Positions 9,463 through 17,653 of a DNA stretch of 43,957 bases are shown here, one piece after another. Each line of letters starts with the position of its first letter. Positions within the stretch are counted from its first letter, which is position 1. The stretch comes from Polyangiaceae bacterium. Its GTDB lineage: Bacteria > Myxococcota_A > Polyangia > Polyangiales > Polyangiaceae. The stretch is from positions 1-43,957 of the forward strand of contig JALOQB010000009.1 of the NCBI GenBank assembly GCA_025453595.1, given 5' to 3'. The notes below the pieces were generated by a model. It saw only the letters and a list, made by a program, of their open reading frames with translations. It made no database searches and was not told the origin of the DNA. The translations under genes were made by a program, and so were the position numbers.

Positions 9463-10737
9463 ATGGCTCCTGTCTCCTGGTCCTTGCTCCCTGATTCTGC
9501 CCGCATCGACGCGGGCGGTGGTCTCGAAATAGGCGGCTGCTCGGCCGCGGCGCTGGCGGCAGAATTTGGTACCCCGGTCTTCGTGTACGACGAGGGGCAC
9601 CTGCGGCGGCGCTGCCAGGAGGCGGTCGCCGCCTTCGGGCGGGAGCGCGTCGTCTACGCGACCAAGGCCTTCCTGTGCGCGGCCATGGCCCGCCTGGCCC
9701 ACGAGGAGGGGCTGCTCCTCGACGTGGCCACCGGCGGCGAGCTGTTCGTCGCCCTGCGGTCCGGCGTCCCGGCGACGAGCTGCGTGCTGCATGGCAACAA
9801 CAAGAGCCTCGATGAGCTGAAGATGGCGCTCCACGAGGGCGTGCGGCACATCAACGTCGACAGCTTCGATGAGCTGGATCGTATAGAATATCTCTACAGC
9901 CAGGGGGCCCCCCGGGCGCGGGTGCAGCTACGGATCACGCCTGGGGTGCATGCGCACACCCACGAGTACATCGCGACGGGCCAGGATGACTCGAAGTTCG
10001 GGTTCAACCTGGCGAACGGGGACGCGCAGCGCGCGGTGGATCGGGCGCGGCGCTCGGGGGCGATGGAGCTGGTCGGGTTGCACTGTCACATCGGCTCCAA
10101 CGTGTTTGCGGCGGAGAGTTTTGGCCACGCGGCGAGGTTGATGGCGGCCTTCGCGGCGCCGCTGGGGCTGCCCGAGCTGACGCTGGGCGGGGGGCTCGGG
10201 GTGGCCTACGTGCAGGGGGAGGAGGCGCCGTCGCTGGGGCGCTGGGGCGAGGTGGTGCTGGGGGCCTGCCGGGAGGCGGGGGTGGAGGCGGCGGTCTTCG
10301 TCGAGCCCGGGCGCTCCATCGTGGCCTCGGCGGCGGTGACGCTGTACACCGTGGGGACGATCAAGGACATCCCGGGGATCCGGCGCTACATCGCGGTGGA
10401 CGGCGGGATGAGCGACAACCCGAGGCCCGTGCTCTACGGCAGCGGTTACGAGGCCTTCCTGGCCCGGGCGCCGGGGGCCGAGCGGCCGGCGCGGGCCCGG
10501 ATCGTGGGCAAGCACTGCGAGAGCGGCGACGTGCTGATCTTCGATGCTGCCTTGCCCGAGGGGGTCAAGGTGGGGGACCTGCTGGTCACGCCGGTGACCG
10601 GGGCCTATGGCCACTCGATGGGCTCGAATTACAACAAGGTCCCGCGGCCTCCGGTGGTCTTCGTGCGAGGAGGGCAGGCGCGGCTGGTGGTGCGGCGCGA
10701 GACCTACGAGGACCTGATGCGCTGCGACGTCGGTTGA
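9463..10737 (+). CDS. lysA: Diaminopimelate decarboxylase
   Basis: A 424-residue cytosolic PLP enzyme of the alanine-racemase fold that decarboxylates meso-diaminopimelate to L-lysine, the last step of lysine synthesis. Visible: the PLP lysine in VVYATKAF (Lys68), the His in GLHCHIGSN, the glycine loop LTLGGGLGVAY, EPGRSIVA, AVDGGMSDNPRP, the HCESGD segment with the cross-subunit Cys352, and GAYGHSMGSNYN. Length matches the family. ATG 9463 has GAGGG a few bases upstream and gives the normal N-terminus. It stands alone, divergent from the TonB receptor, and its stop is one base from the stop of the convergent serine-hydrolase lipoprotein. Confidence 0.96.
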   Translation: MAPVSWSLLPDSARIDAGGGLEIGGCSAAALAAEFGTPVFVYDEGHLRRRCQEAVAAFGRERVVYATKAFLCAAMARLAHEEGLLLDVATGGELFVALRSGVPATSCVLHGNNKSLDELKMALHEGVRHINVDSFDELDRIEYLYSQGAPRARVQLRITPGVHAHTHEYIATGQDDSKFGFNLANGDAQRAVDRARRSGAMELVGLHCHIGSNVFAAESFGHAARLMAAFAAPLGLPELTLGGGLGVAYVQGEEAPSLGRWGEVVLGACREAGVEAAVFVEPGRSIVASAAVTLYTVGTIKDIPGIRRYIAVDGGMSDNPRPVLYGSGYEAFLARAPGAERPARARIVGKHCESGDVLIFDAALPEGVKVGDLLVTPVTGAYGHSMGSNYNKVPRPPVVFVRGGQARLVVRRETYEDLMRCDVG

Positions 10738-10738
10738 A

Positions 10739-12373
10739 TCAGAGCGTGCCCTTGAGGATGAGCGGGATGACCGCCCGGTAAGCCCGGGCCAGCCGCCGAT
10801 CCCGCTCCCGCCAGGTGGCCCCGCCGGTCTGCTGCCGCGCCGCGATGACAAACTCGCGCCCCCAGCCCGGGACAGGCTTCTGCCCGCCGTCCAGCACCGG
10901 GTAGCACGCGTAGCCCACGTCCAGGAACGTCCCGTCGCTGCCCAGGCCCAGCTTCGAGTAGACCCGCCATCGCCCCTGGCTCCGCTGCTCGATGTACTCC
11001 GGATCGTGCCCCGCCTGCAGGTAGATCGCCGTGTCCGCGCTCATGCCGCCCCAGGGCGTCGCGGCGTACTCGGGCTGCGCCGCCCCGTGCAGCAGCGTCT
11101 CCACGTCGGCCCACTGGATCCCGGGGAGCCGCGTGGCCCCGTCCTCGCGGTGCAGCACCAGGCGCTTGAGCGCCTCCGCCAGGGTGAGGCCTGATAGCTT
11201 GTTCGCAGGCCCCGCGGAGGTGTCCGGGCCCACCGTCAGTGTAGCCCCGCTGGCCTCGCTGAAGGAGTACCCCAGCGGCGGCGCTGCCTCGCCGTAATTG
11301 CCCCCGAAGGTCTCGCCCGCGGGCCGCTGCAACCAGAGCTCGTGGATCAGATCGTTGGCCCTCGCTCGACCCCCGATGTCATGAAAATAACGACCCAGCG
11401 CGTTGGAGGAGTACGGGTTGTTGTCGTACGCATGCATCGTGGTGACCAGATCGCCCAGCGGGATCCCCTTCACCGAGGCCGTCAGACCCACCTTGTAATC
11501 CGAGGCGATCCGCAGCGACGAGGCGGCGTTCGCCGCCGCCAGGAACTTCGTCGTGCTCCAGGGTTGATGCGCGATCTCGTGGGACCCGTTGCTCAGGTAC
11601 CGGTAATGCGGCACCCCGCCCACGCGCCGGATCAGGATCACCGTCATCCACACCTCGTCCGGGATCACCCCTTTCAGCGCGTCCCCCTCCACCTCGATCG
11701 GCTCGCTCGACGGCCGGTAGACCGCCGTCTTCCCCCCCGGGAGCACCTCCGTGGTCGTCGCGTCCACCACCGGGCAAGCCTGCCCCCGATCCACGTGGCC
11801 TGGCGACCGCTTCGCCTTGCACACGTCGTCCAGGAACTGAAAATAGCTGCCGCTCTTGGCCTCCTCGCAGGGCTCCGGTGGCTCCGCGCTCACCTCCGGC
11901 ACCTCCAGCGCCCCGCCGGCCCCCGCAACCCCACCGGAAGCCCCGGCCCCACCGGAAGCCCCGGCCCCGCCCGCCCCGCCTACCCCGCCGGCCCCGGCCC
12001 CGCCAGCGCCGCTGGCCCCCGCTTCGCCACCCATGCCTGCGCCCCCCGCCGGCCCCGCGCCGCTCTGTCCGGAACTTCCGGATGAGCTTCCGCCGGACCC
12101 GGCCTGTCCGGAAACTCCATATCCAGCCTCCCCGCCGCCGGCCTCGCCCCCGTTGCCCGGGGTCCCCGCGGCCCCAGCCTGCCCGGAATTTCCGGAACCG
12201 CCGCCGGAGCCGCCGGGGCCTGCCGGGTCTTCTCCGCCTTGTCCGGAAGTTCCGGATGCACCGGCCTCGCCCCCCTGGAGGACGGTGATGGCGGGGGTGG
12301 GGGCCGGGTCCTGCTCGGTGCAGGCGAGGAGGGCGAGGGCAGCGAGGGGGAAGGTCCAGGAGGTACGGCGCAC
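10739..12373 (-). CDS. Lipoprotein with a beta-lactamase/transpeptidase-like serine hydrolase domain
   Basis: A 544-residue exported protein: signal peptide with lipobox LALLAC (Cys18), a Gly/Ser/Ala linker of about 120 residues (35-155), then a catalytic-looking domain. I read the three motifs of serine beta-lactamases and penicillin-binding proteins: SxxK as STTK (Ser273, Lys276), SxN as SSN (322-324), and a KTG-box variant KLG (474-476). The helix after STTK (FLAAANAAS) also fits. Substrate unknown: a D,D-peptidase, esterase or beta-lactamase-like role is possible. Several Cys (169, 185, 200 and a later one) suggest disulfides outside the cytoplasm. The linker DNA holds four copies or part-copies of the TCCGGAAnTTCCGGA palindrome and an 18-base tandem duplication near 11935-11970. 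Confidence 0.82.
   Translation of the reverse strand: MRRTSWTFPLAALALLACTEQDPAPTPAITVLQGGEAGASGTSGQGGEDPAGPGGSGGGSGNSGQAGAAGTPGNGGEAGGGEAGYGVSGQAGSGGSSSGSSGQSGAGPAGGAGMGGEAGASGAGGAGAGGVGGAGGAGASGGAGASGGVAGAGGALEVPEVSAEPPEPCEEAKSGSYFQFLDDVCKAKRSPGHVDRGQACPVVDATTTEVLPGGKTAVYRPSSEPIEVEGDALKGVIPDEVWMTVILIRRVGGVPHYRYLSNGSHEIAHQPWSTTKFLAAANAASSLRIASDYKVGLTASVKGIPLGDLVTTMHAYDNNPYSSNALGRYFHDIGGRARANDLIHELWLQRPAGETFGGNYGEAAPPLGYSFSEASGATLTVGPDTSAGPANKLSGLTLAEALKRLVLHREDGATRLPGIQWADVETLLHGAAQPEYAATPWGGMSADTAIYLQAGHDPEYIEQRSQGRWRVYSKLGLGSDGTFLDVGYACYPVLDGGQKPVPGWGREFVIAARQQTGGATWRERDRRLARAYRAVIPLILKGTL
12068..12256. repeat. Dispersed palindromic TCCGGAAnTTCCGGA copies in linker-coding DNA
   Basis: Perfect copies lie at 12068-12082 and 12242-12256, a copy with one change at 12182-12196, and a half-site copy at 12107-12121. 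Each is read in the same codon phase as Ser-Gly-x-Ser-Gly on the minus strand. The same 15-mer occurs at 5925-5939, read on the plus strand in an unrelated lipoprotein gene. The palindrome makes strand irrelevant at the DNA level. Confidence 0.7.
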
Positions 12374-12468
12374 GGGGGCATCGTAGCGCGGTCCAGGGGG
12401 CAGGGGAGGAGGGCCAGGGCGAGGGGAGAGTTCCAGGGGGCGGGGGAGGCTGGTAGAGGGACGGGACG

Positions 12469-13233
12469 ATGACGGTGACGTTGCGCGACTGGCTCCGGGA
12501 GGAGCCCTTTTCCCTGGCCATGTCCTCGGGGTTCTTCGGATTTTTCGCCCACTGCGGGGTGATCCAGGCGCTGGAAGAGGCGGGGCTGGTGCCGGGCCTG
12601 GTCACCGGGTCGAGCGCGGGGGCGCTGGTGGGGGGGCTGTGGGCGTCGGGGGTGAACGGGGCCGAGATGGGGGAGGAGTTGAAGGGGCTGGCGCGCCAGG
12701 ATTTCTGGGACCCGGGGCCCGGCGCGGGGTTGCTGCGAGGTCGCAAGTTCCGGGAGCGCCTGGAGCGCTTGCTGAAGGTGCCGACCTTCTCCGGGTGCCG
12801 GGTGCCGCTGGCGGTCTCGGTGTTTGACTGGTGGACCCGGGGGACGCGGGTGCTGAACCGCGGCGAGCTGGCGCCGGCGCTCCACGCATCGTGCGCGGTG
12901 CCGTTGCTGTTCCATCCGGTATGGCACGGGGGGCGGTTGTACGCGGACGGGGGGATCCTGGATCGCCCCGGTCTGGAGGGGATGCCGGAGGGCCGCAGGG
13001 TGCTTTTTCATCACCTGGTCTCCCGCTCTCCGTGGCGGCGCGTCGACCCATCGCAGGAGATCCCGGAGCGCGCCGGGATGACGGTGCTGATGCTGCGCGA
13101 TCTGCCTCGCTCGGGCCCCTTTCGCCTGGAGGAGGGGCGGCGGGCGCTGGTGCTCTCGCGGGAGGCTGCGCTGAGGGCGCTGGAGCGGCCGGTGGGGGGA
13201 GGCCGGGTGGAGGTGAGCGTGAGGGGGCGGTGA
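12469..13233 (+). CDS. Patatin-like phospholipase
   Basis: A 254-residue protein of the patatin family, serine lipid acyl hydrolases with a Ser-Asp dyad. The nucleophile elbow is TGSSAGALVGG (Ser49), and the second catalytic residue is in YADGGILDRP (Asp160), the DG(G/A) signature. The family's oxyanion loop, normally glycine-rich with a basic residue, is here SSGFFGFF at 19-26, which is unusual. No signal peptide, so it probably acts in the cytoplasm or at the inner face of the membrane. ATG 12469 opens the domain directly. Divergent from the serine-hydrolase lipoprotein across 95 bases; its stop is four bases from the next convergent gene. Confidence 0.88.
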   Translation: MTVTLRDWLREEPFSLAMSSGFFGFFAHCGVIQALEEAGLVPGLVTGSSAGALVGGLWASGVNGAEMGEELKGLARQDFWDPGPGAGLLRGRKFRERLERLLKVPTFSGCRVPLAVSVFDWWTRGTRVLNRGELAPALHASCAVPLLFHPVWHGGRLYADGGILDRPGLEGMPEGRRVLFHHLVSRSPWRRVDPSQEIPERAGMTVLMLRDLPRSGPFRLEEGRRALVLSREAALRALERPVGGGRVEVSVRGR

Positions 13234-13237
13234 ACGA

Positions 13238-14002
13238 TCAGGGGGAGGCCGGCGGAGGGGCGGGGGCGTCCCCTTCGTCGCGCTCGCTCTCGTCCTTGGG
13301 GGGGGCCGCGGGCCGCACCAGCTGCTGCTTCTTCCGCCCCGTCAGCAGCAGCGCGATCAGGCCGACCGCGCCGATGATCTGGAGGATCGGGAGGGACTTG
13401 TAGAAGTACTTCTCGAACTTCGGCGTGGGCACTGCGCCCCGGGTCGCCAGGGCGGCTTCTTCCATGAGGGGCCGCACGCGCTCGAAATCCTTGGCGTTGG
13501 CGCCGAAGAGGAGCATGACGCCGGGCTCTTCTCCGCCGGAGAAAAGGTAGGCGAGCCGCACCTCGTCGCCCTCGTCGTTCTTGACCTCCCAGAGCACGCG
13601 GGCCGCGTCGGCGTCACCGATGGCGACGATGGTGGCGCTCTTGATGGTGGCCTGGACCTCGCGCTCCTGGTGGTTCTTCTCGATCTGCTTGCGGAGCTCG
13701 GGCAGCGTGTTCTCGTTGATCTCGACCTTGCCGGGCAGGGCGAGGGCCTGCAAGAAGCTGTTCTGGCCGTGGTGGCCGGGGTTGAGGTCGACGGCGAAGG
13801 CCAGGTGATCCTGGACGAGAAGCTGCGCCGCCAGGGACGGATGCAGGTTGGTCACCACCTCGTCCGGGAGCCCATCGGCCAGCATGTCCGTCCAGCCCTG
13901 GGGGATCTTGAACGTGAAGCGAGAGGTGGGTTTGGCCAGCACGGACGAGGTGGCCAGGAGCCCGAGGAGCAGGGCGCGACGCGACAGGGCAGCGGGAGAC
14001 AT
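13238..14002 (-). CDS. Exported, C-terminally membrane-anchored protein of unknown function
   Basis: A 254-residue protein I cannot assign to a named family. The N-terminus (MSPAALSRRALLLGLLATSSVLAKP) is a signal peptide with a typical cleavage site. A domain of about 170 residues follows, beginning FTFKIPQGWTDM and containing VEINENTLPELRKQI and YLFSGGEEPGVMLLFGA. A single membrane helix lies near 205-225 (LPILQIIGAVGLIALLL), then a cytoplasmic basic, Pro- and acid-rich tail. The bulk would face the periplasm. It is divergent from the TonB-like gene across about 100 bases, which must hold both promoters. Confidence 0.8.
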   Translation of the reverse strand: MSPAALSRRALLLGLLATSSVLAKPTSRFTFKIPQGWTDMLADGLPDEVVTNLHPSLAAQLLVQDHLAFAVDLNPGHHGQNSFLQALALPGKVEINENTLPELRKQIEKNHQEREVQATIKSATIVAIGDADAARVLWEVKNDEGDEVRLAYLFSGGEEPGVMLLFGANAKDFERVRPLMEEAALATRGAVPTPKFEKYFYKSLPILQIIGAVGLIALLLTGRKKQQLVRPAAPPKDESERDEGDAPAPPPASP

Positions 14003-14104
14003 CGGGCGGAGTGCATACTGTCGCAGGGCAGGTTTGTACAGCCGATGGGGTCATTTCCTGAGGATCCCTTGAATTCGCTCCGCGCCCGGTGCATCGCAGG
14101 GGCG

Positions 14105-15034
14105 ATGTCGTACGCTTTCCACCGGGCCCTGGTCCTCGCCGCCTCCGTTCACGGCGCGGCCCTGCTCGTGGTGACCGTGCGGCCGACCCCGTCGCTCCCT
14201 GCCCCGCCGCCTGCCGAGGCCCCGATCGAGCTCTCCATCGAGGCCCTGACCCCCCCGGCCCCCTCGCCGCCCTCGGCCCCCGAGGCCCGCGACCCGGAAA
14301 CCCCGCCCGCAGCGGCCGCCATCGGTCCCCAGGCGGCCCCTCGCGCTGAACGCCAGGTCCGGCGCGACGAGCCCGAGCCAGGCCCGGCGTTGATCGCCTC
14401 CGTCGCCCCTCCATCCAGCGCCGCCCCCTTGCCCTGGGCCGCGGGCTCCGCGGACGCAGAAGAACGCGGTCGCAAGGCCGTCGCCGGTCTGTTCGCGGGG
14501 GGCACCTGGATCGGCGGCCTCGCCCCGGACGCTGCCCCCACGACCGGCGAGGCGCCGCGCCGCGAGAACCGCATCGATCCGGATCAGGCAGGCAAGCTCC
14601 TCCGCGAATCCATGGGCCGCGCCGATCAGGCCCGCGGGCTCGGGTTCGGGGGCCCGGTGGCCTCCGCCGCCCGGCAAGCCAGCCTCTCCAGGCTGGCGCC
14701 CATCGAGGGCGCCGCCACCTTCGAGGTGCTCACCGGTCCGGATGGCCGCGTGACCTCGGTGATCCTGCGGGGCAGCCGCGGCGGGGACTGGGGGCCCGTG
14801 GTGAGCGAGCTCCGGGCGCTGCTGGCGGGCCAGCGTCTGCGGGTCCCCGAGGGGGCCCCGGGGGTCGCCGTGGCGGTCCGGGTCGAGGCAAAGCGGCAGC
14901 TCCCCAGCGGCAAGGCCCCCGAGGCCTCCTCGGTCGAGCTGGAGGGGCTCGGGGGTAAATTTGACCTGGCCGATCTCAGCGGGAAAGTCAGCCGGATCGT
15001 GTCGGCTCGGGTGGTGGACGAGCGACGGCTCTGA
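14105..15034 (+). CDS. Proline-rich, membrane-anchored TonB-like protein
   Basis: A 309-residue protein with an N-terminal membrane helix (YAFHRALVLAASVHGAALLVV) and a Pro/Ala-rich stretch (about 32-115) like the periplasm-spanning segment of TonB. A C-terminal part near 200-275 (ATFEVLTGPDGRVTSVIL, LRALLAGQRLRV) resembles the TonB C-terminal fold or a related energy-transducer domain. If so, it would carry inner-membrane energy to a TonB receptor; two such receptors are in this window, but none adjacent. I chose ATG 14105 because the helix starts there; ATG 14045, in frame, would add 20 residues. Gene existence is well supported, function only moderately. Confidence 0.72.
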   Translation: MSYAFHRALVLAASVHGAALLVVTVRPTPSLPAPPPAEAPIELSIEALTPPAPSPPSAPEARDPETPPAAAAIGPQAAPRAERQVRRDEPEPGPALIASVAPPSSAAPLPWAAGSADAEERGRKAVAGLFAGGTWIGGLAPDAAPTTGEAPRRENRIDPDQAGKLLRESMGRADQARGLGFGGPVASAARQASLSRLAPIEGAATFEVLTGPDGRVTSVILRGSRGGDWGPVVSELRALLAGQRLRVPEGAPGVAVAVRVEAKRQLPSGKAPEASSVELEGLGGKFDLADLSGKVSRIVSARVVDERRL

Positions 15035-15041
15035 TGGGAGG

Positions 15042-15051
15042 CCGACGTCGG
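15042..15051. other. GC-rich palindrome between convergent stops
   Basis: CCGACGTCGG is a perfect 10-base palindrome lying between the TonB-like gene stop (15034) and the LysR stop (15059). There is no T-run on either side, so it is not a classic intrinsic terminator. It may simply pause transcription, or be chance in GC-rich DNA. Confidence 0.3.
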
Positions 15052-15058
15052 GCCCGGG

Positions 15059-15991
15059 TCAGCTGGTTCGGGGGGCCTTCGGGGTGGGGCGCCGGGGGAC
15101 CTCGAGCAGGTCGTGCTCGTCGCGGGCCAGCACGGCATCCAGCAGCGGGTGCTGGAACCGTCGCTCGGCCAGGATGGCGTAGAAGGTCTCGAAGAGCCCC
15201 GGGACCACGCAGTGCTCGTGCAACACGCCCTCGTGCAGCTCGTCGCGGACCACGATCGACGGCACCAGGGCGAGGGCGCTGGTATCGCGGGCCAGGAGCC
15301 GCATCATCGCCATGTCTTCGACCTCGGCCAGCACGCGCACGCGCACGCCGAGCTGCTCGCAGAGGGCATCGAATTCGGATCGAATGTCGCTCTCCCGGCC
15401 CGGCAAGATCATGGGGACATCGGCGATGCTCCGGGGGAAGCGGAACCCCTTGAGGCGCCGGGGCCCGACGATGCTGACGTGTTGCCGGGCGATCCGGCGG
15501 CTGCGCAGCGGGCCGTCCAGCTCGCGCCCGGCGGGTCGGTTGGCGAGCACCAGATCGAGCTCGTGCTGTTCGAGCCGGAGCAGCAGCGCCGTGAGCCCCC
15601 CCGATTCGAGGCACAGGCGCACGTCCGGTTGCCCCAGAAGCGGCTTGACGAAGGACTCCTGAAAGTTCCGGGACAGCGTGGCCACGGCGCCGATCCGGAG
15701 GACCTGCTCCCGGGGGCGACCGCGCTCCAGGGTCGATAGCAGCTGGCCCCCCGCGGCGAAGATCTGCTCGGCGTAGGCGAGGGTGATCTGCCCGGCTTCG
15801 GTGAGCACCAGCCGCCGCCCTTCCTTGCGAAACAGCGCCTCCCCCAGCTGCTCTTCGAGCTGGTGAATCTGGGATGACAGCGCCGACTGAGCGACACGCA
15901 GCCGCGCTGCGGTCCGCGTCAGGTTCCCCTCCTTTGCCACGGCCCAGAAGTAACGGAGGTGGTGGAAATTGATCTGCTCGACGTTCACCAT
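15059..15991 (-). CDS. LysR-family regulator (NhaR-like N-terminus), likely regulator of dabBA
   Basis: A 310-residue LysR-type regulator. The winged helix-turn-helix is clear: FHHLRYFWAVAKEGNLTRTA, then LRVAQSALSSQIHQLEEQLG, FRKEGRRLVLTEAG. The HHLRYFW start is characteristic of the NhaR-like subgroup. The rest is the two-lobed effector-binding domain. It is transcribed away from dabB, with only 75 bases between the two start codons; LysR regulators in this arrangement usually control the divergent operon and themselves. Inference: it responds to carbon supply or a metabolite linked to bicarbonate need. The ligand cannot be read from sequence. Confidence 0.93.
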   Translation of the reverse strand: MVNVEQINFHHLRYFWAVAKEGNLTRTAARLRVAQSALSSQIHQLEEQLGEALFRKEGRRLVLTEAGQITLAYAEQIFAAGGQLLSTLERGRPREQVLRIGAVATLSRNFQESFVKPLLGQPDVRLCLESGGLTALLLRLEQHELDLVLANRPAGRELDGPLRSRRIARQHVSIVGPRRLKGFRFPRSIADVPMILPGRESDIRSEFDALCEQLGVRVRVLAEVEDMAMMRLLARDTSALALVPSIVVRDELHEGVLHEHCVVPGLFETFYAILAERRFQHPLLDAVLARDEHDLLEVPRRPTPKAPRTS

Positions 15992-15996
15992 GCATC

Positions 15997-16032
15997 TCTG
16001 AAACAGAACGTTAAGATCCTATTTATCTGTTT
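15997..16032. promoter_or_regulatory. Candidate LysR operator between the regulator and dabB
   Basis: In the 75-base AT-richer gap, AAACAGA (16001-16007) and TCTGTTT (16026-16032) form a perfect 7-base inverted repeat separated by 18 bases. A second overlapping palindrome, TCTG-AAA-CAGA, lies at 15997-16007. A LysR tetramer site is expected in such a position. TATTTA at 16020-16025 inside the repeat could be a -10 element, without a convincing -35. Confidence 0.5.
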
Positions 16033-16066
16033 TTCAAGAACTGAAGAGGGCAGTACCCCTGTCTTC

Positions 16067-17653
16067 ATGAACACACTCGAAGGGTGGGCTCGGATCGTGC
16101 CCCTGCTGGCGCTCGCGATCCCGGCGATCTACGCGCTCACGGCGCTCACCTCGCCCCGCCGGGCCGGGCTGGCGGCGGGGGCGGCGCCGGCGCTGGCGCT
16201 GCTCTTTGCGGGCGGCGCGGCGGCGACCGGCGGGGCCTCTGGCGCGGGGAGCGTGAGCCTGGGGGTGCGCATCGACGCGCTGACCTGCACGATGCTGCTG
16301 CTGGTCGGGGCCCTGGGGGCGATCATCGTGCGCTACTCGCGGGCCTACCTGCAGGGGGATCCGGGGCTGGAGCGGTACCTGCGCTGGTTGCTGCTGACGC
16401 TGGGCGCGGTGTCGATCCTCCTGCTCAGCAACAACCTGCTGGTCGTGGCCCTTGGCTGGACGGCGACCAGCGTGACGCTGCACCAGCTGCTGACGTTCTA
16501 CCAGGATCGCACCCCCGCGCTGGTGGCGGCGCACAAGAAGTTCCTGGTCAGCCGCCTCGCGGACCTCTGCTTTTTGGTGAGCCTGGTGCTGGTCGATCGA
16601 ACCGTCGGCAGCCTGGCGCTGGACCGGATCTACGCATGGACGGCGGCGCACCCGCAGCTGAACCCCTCGATGCAGGGCGCCGCGGTGCTGGTGGTGGTGG
16701 CGGTGGCGTTGCGGTCGGCGCAGCTGCCCTTTCATGGCTGGTTGCTCCAGGTGATGGAGGCGCCCACGCCGATCTCCGCGCTGCTCCACGCGGGGGTCGT
16801 GAACCTCGGCGGGTTCCTGCTGATCCGGCTCGCGCCCTGGATGGTCCATGCGCACGCTGCCCAGCTGCTTCTGGTCATCCTCGGGCTCACCTCGGCCATC
16901 CTTGCGGCGCTGGTGATGACGACCCGGGTCAGCGTGAAGGTCGCCCTGGCCTGGTCGACCTGCGCGCAGATGGGCTTCATGCTGGTCCAGTGCGGCCTTG
17001 GCCTGTGGCACCTCGCGCTGCTGCACCTGGTGGCGCACTCGCTCTACAAGGCGCACGCCTTCCTGAGCGCGGGGACGGCGGTGGAGGAGTGGCGCTTGCA
17101 ATCGCTCTCCGGGGGCGCCACCTCGTTCTCGCGGGGCCGCCTCCTGGGCGCGACCCTCGTGGCGGGCGGCAGCGTGGTCTTCGGTGTGCTGGCGCTGCGG
17201 CGCCTCGTCCCCATGTCGCCGGCGGAGGAGCTCTCCACCCCGGTCTTCGCGGCCCTCGTGGGCCTCTCGATGGTGCCGCTGCTGGCTTCCAGGGTGAGCG
17301 GGGTCGAGGTGCTCCTCGGGCTGGGGGCCCGGGTGGTCGGGGTGATCCTGCTCTACACCGGCGTGCATGGCGCGGCGGCGTTGCTGATGCCTCCCCCCGT
17401 CCAGGAGCCCAGCACGCTCGCGTGGGCCCTCGTCGCCTCCGGGTTCCTCGGGCTCTTTGCCCTGAAGACCGCGCTCCAGCAGCGCCCCCACGGGGCCCTC
17501 GCAAACCGCCTCTATCCGTGGCTCTTCGCAGGCTTTTACCTCGACGAAGGCTTCACTCGCCTCACCTTCCGGCTCTGGCCGCCCCGGCTCCAGCCGCAGG
17601 GAGAGCGGGCCCGTCCCCTCGAACTTCAGCAGCCCGTGGAGGCCCGCGCATGA
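16067..17653 (+). CDS. dabB: DabB: membrane subunit of the DAB inorganic carbon accumulation system
   Basis: A 528-residue polytopic inner-membrane protein of the NuoL/MrpA antiporter family. Recognisable are the repeated hydrophobic helices, LPFHGWLLQVMEAPTPISAL with the family's APTP.SALLHAG signature, and the LHLVAHSLYKAHAFL helix with conserved His/Lys residues used for ion translocation. It is immediately followed by dabA with a four-base ATGA overlap, which identifies it as DabB and not a complex I subunit. Known role: couples cation flow to CO2 hydration by DabA, trapping bicarbonate in the cytoplasm. I chose ATG 16067; the open frame extends further back into the LysR operator, but upstream residues look non-coding. 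No clear ribosome site. Confidence 0.92.
   Translation: MNTLEGWARIVPLLALAIPAIYALTALTSPRRAGLAAGAAPALALLFAGGAAATGGASGAGSVSLGVRIDALTCTMLLLVGALGAIIVRYSRAYLQGDPGLERYLRWLLLTLGAVSILLLSNNLLVVALGWTATSVTLHQLLTFYQDRTPALVAAHKKFLVSRLADLCFLVSLVLVDRTVGSLALDRIYAWTAAHPQLNPSMQGAAVLVVVAVALRSAQLPFHGWLLQVMEAPTPISALLHAGVVNLGGFLLIRLAPWMVHAHAAQLLLVILGLTSAILAALVMTTRVSVKVALAWSTCAQMGFMLVQCGLGLWHLALLHLVAHSLYKAHAFLSAGTAVEEWRLQSLSGGATSFSRGRLLGATLVAGGSVVFGVLALRRLVPMSPAEELSTPVFAALVGLSMVPLLASRVSGVEVLLGLGARVVGVILLYTGVHGAAALLMPPPVQEPSTLAWALVASGFLGLFALKTALQQRPHGALANRLYPWLFAGFYLDEGFTRLTFRLWPPRLQPQGERARPLELQQPVEARA

Noticed and set aside
7455..9494. A 679-codon open frame antisense to the TonB receptor
   Set aside because: Composition is typical of a mirror frame (Gly, His, Glu, Ala runs) and the receptor on the other strand is certain.
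16084..17649. Upstream extension of the dabA frame through the dabB gene (1345 codons in all)
   Set aside because: The first 520 residues are Gly/Arg/Pro-rich and lack membrane helices, and dabB in the other frame is certain. DabA proper starts at 17650.
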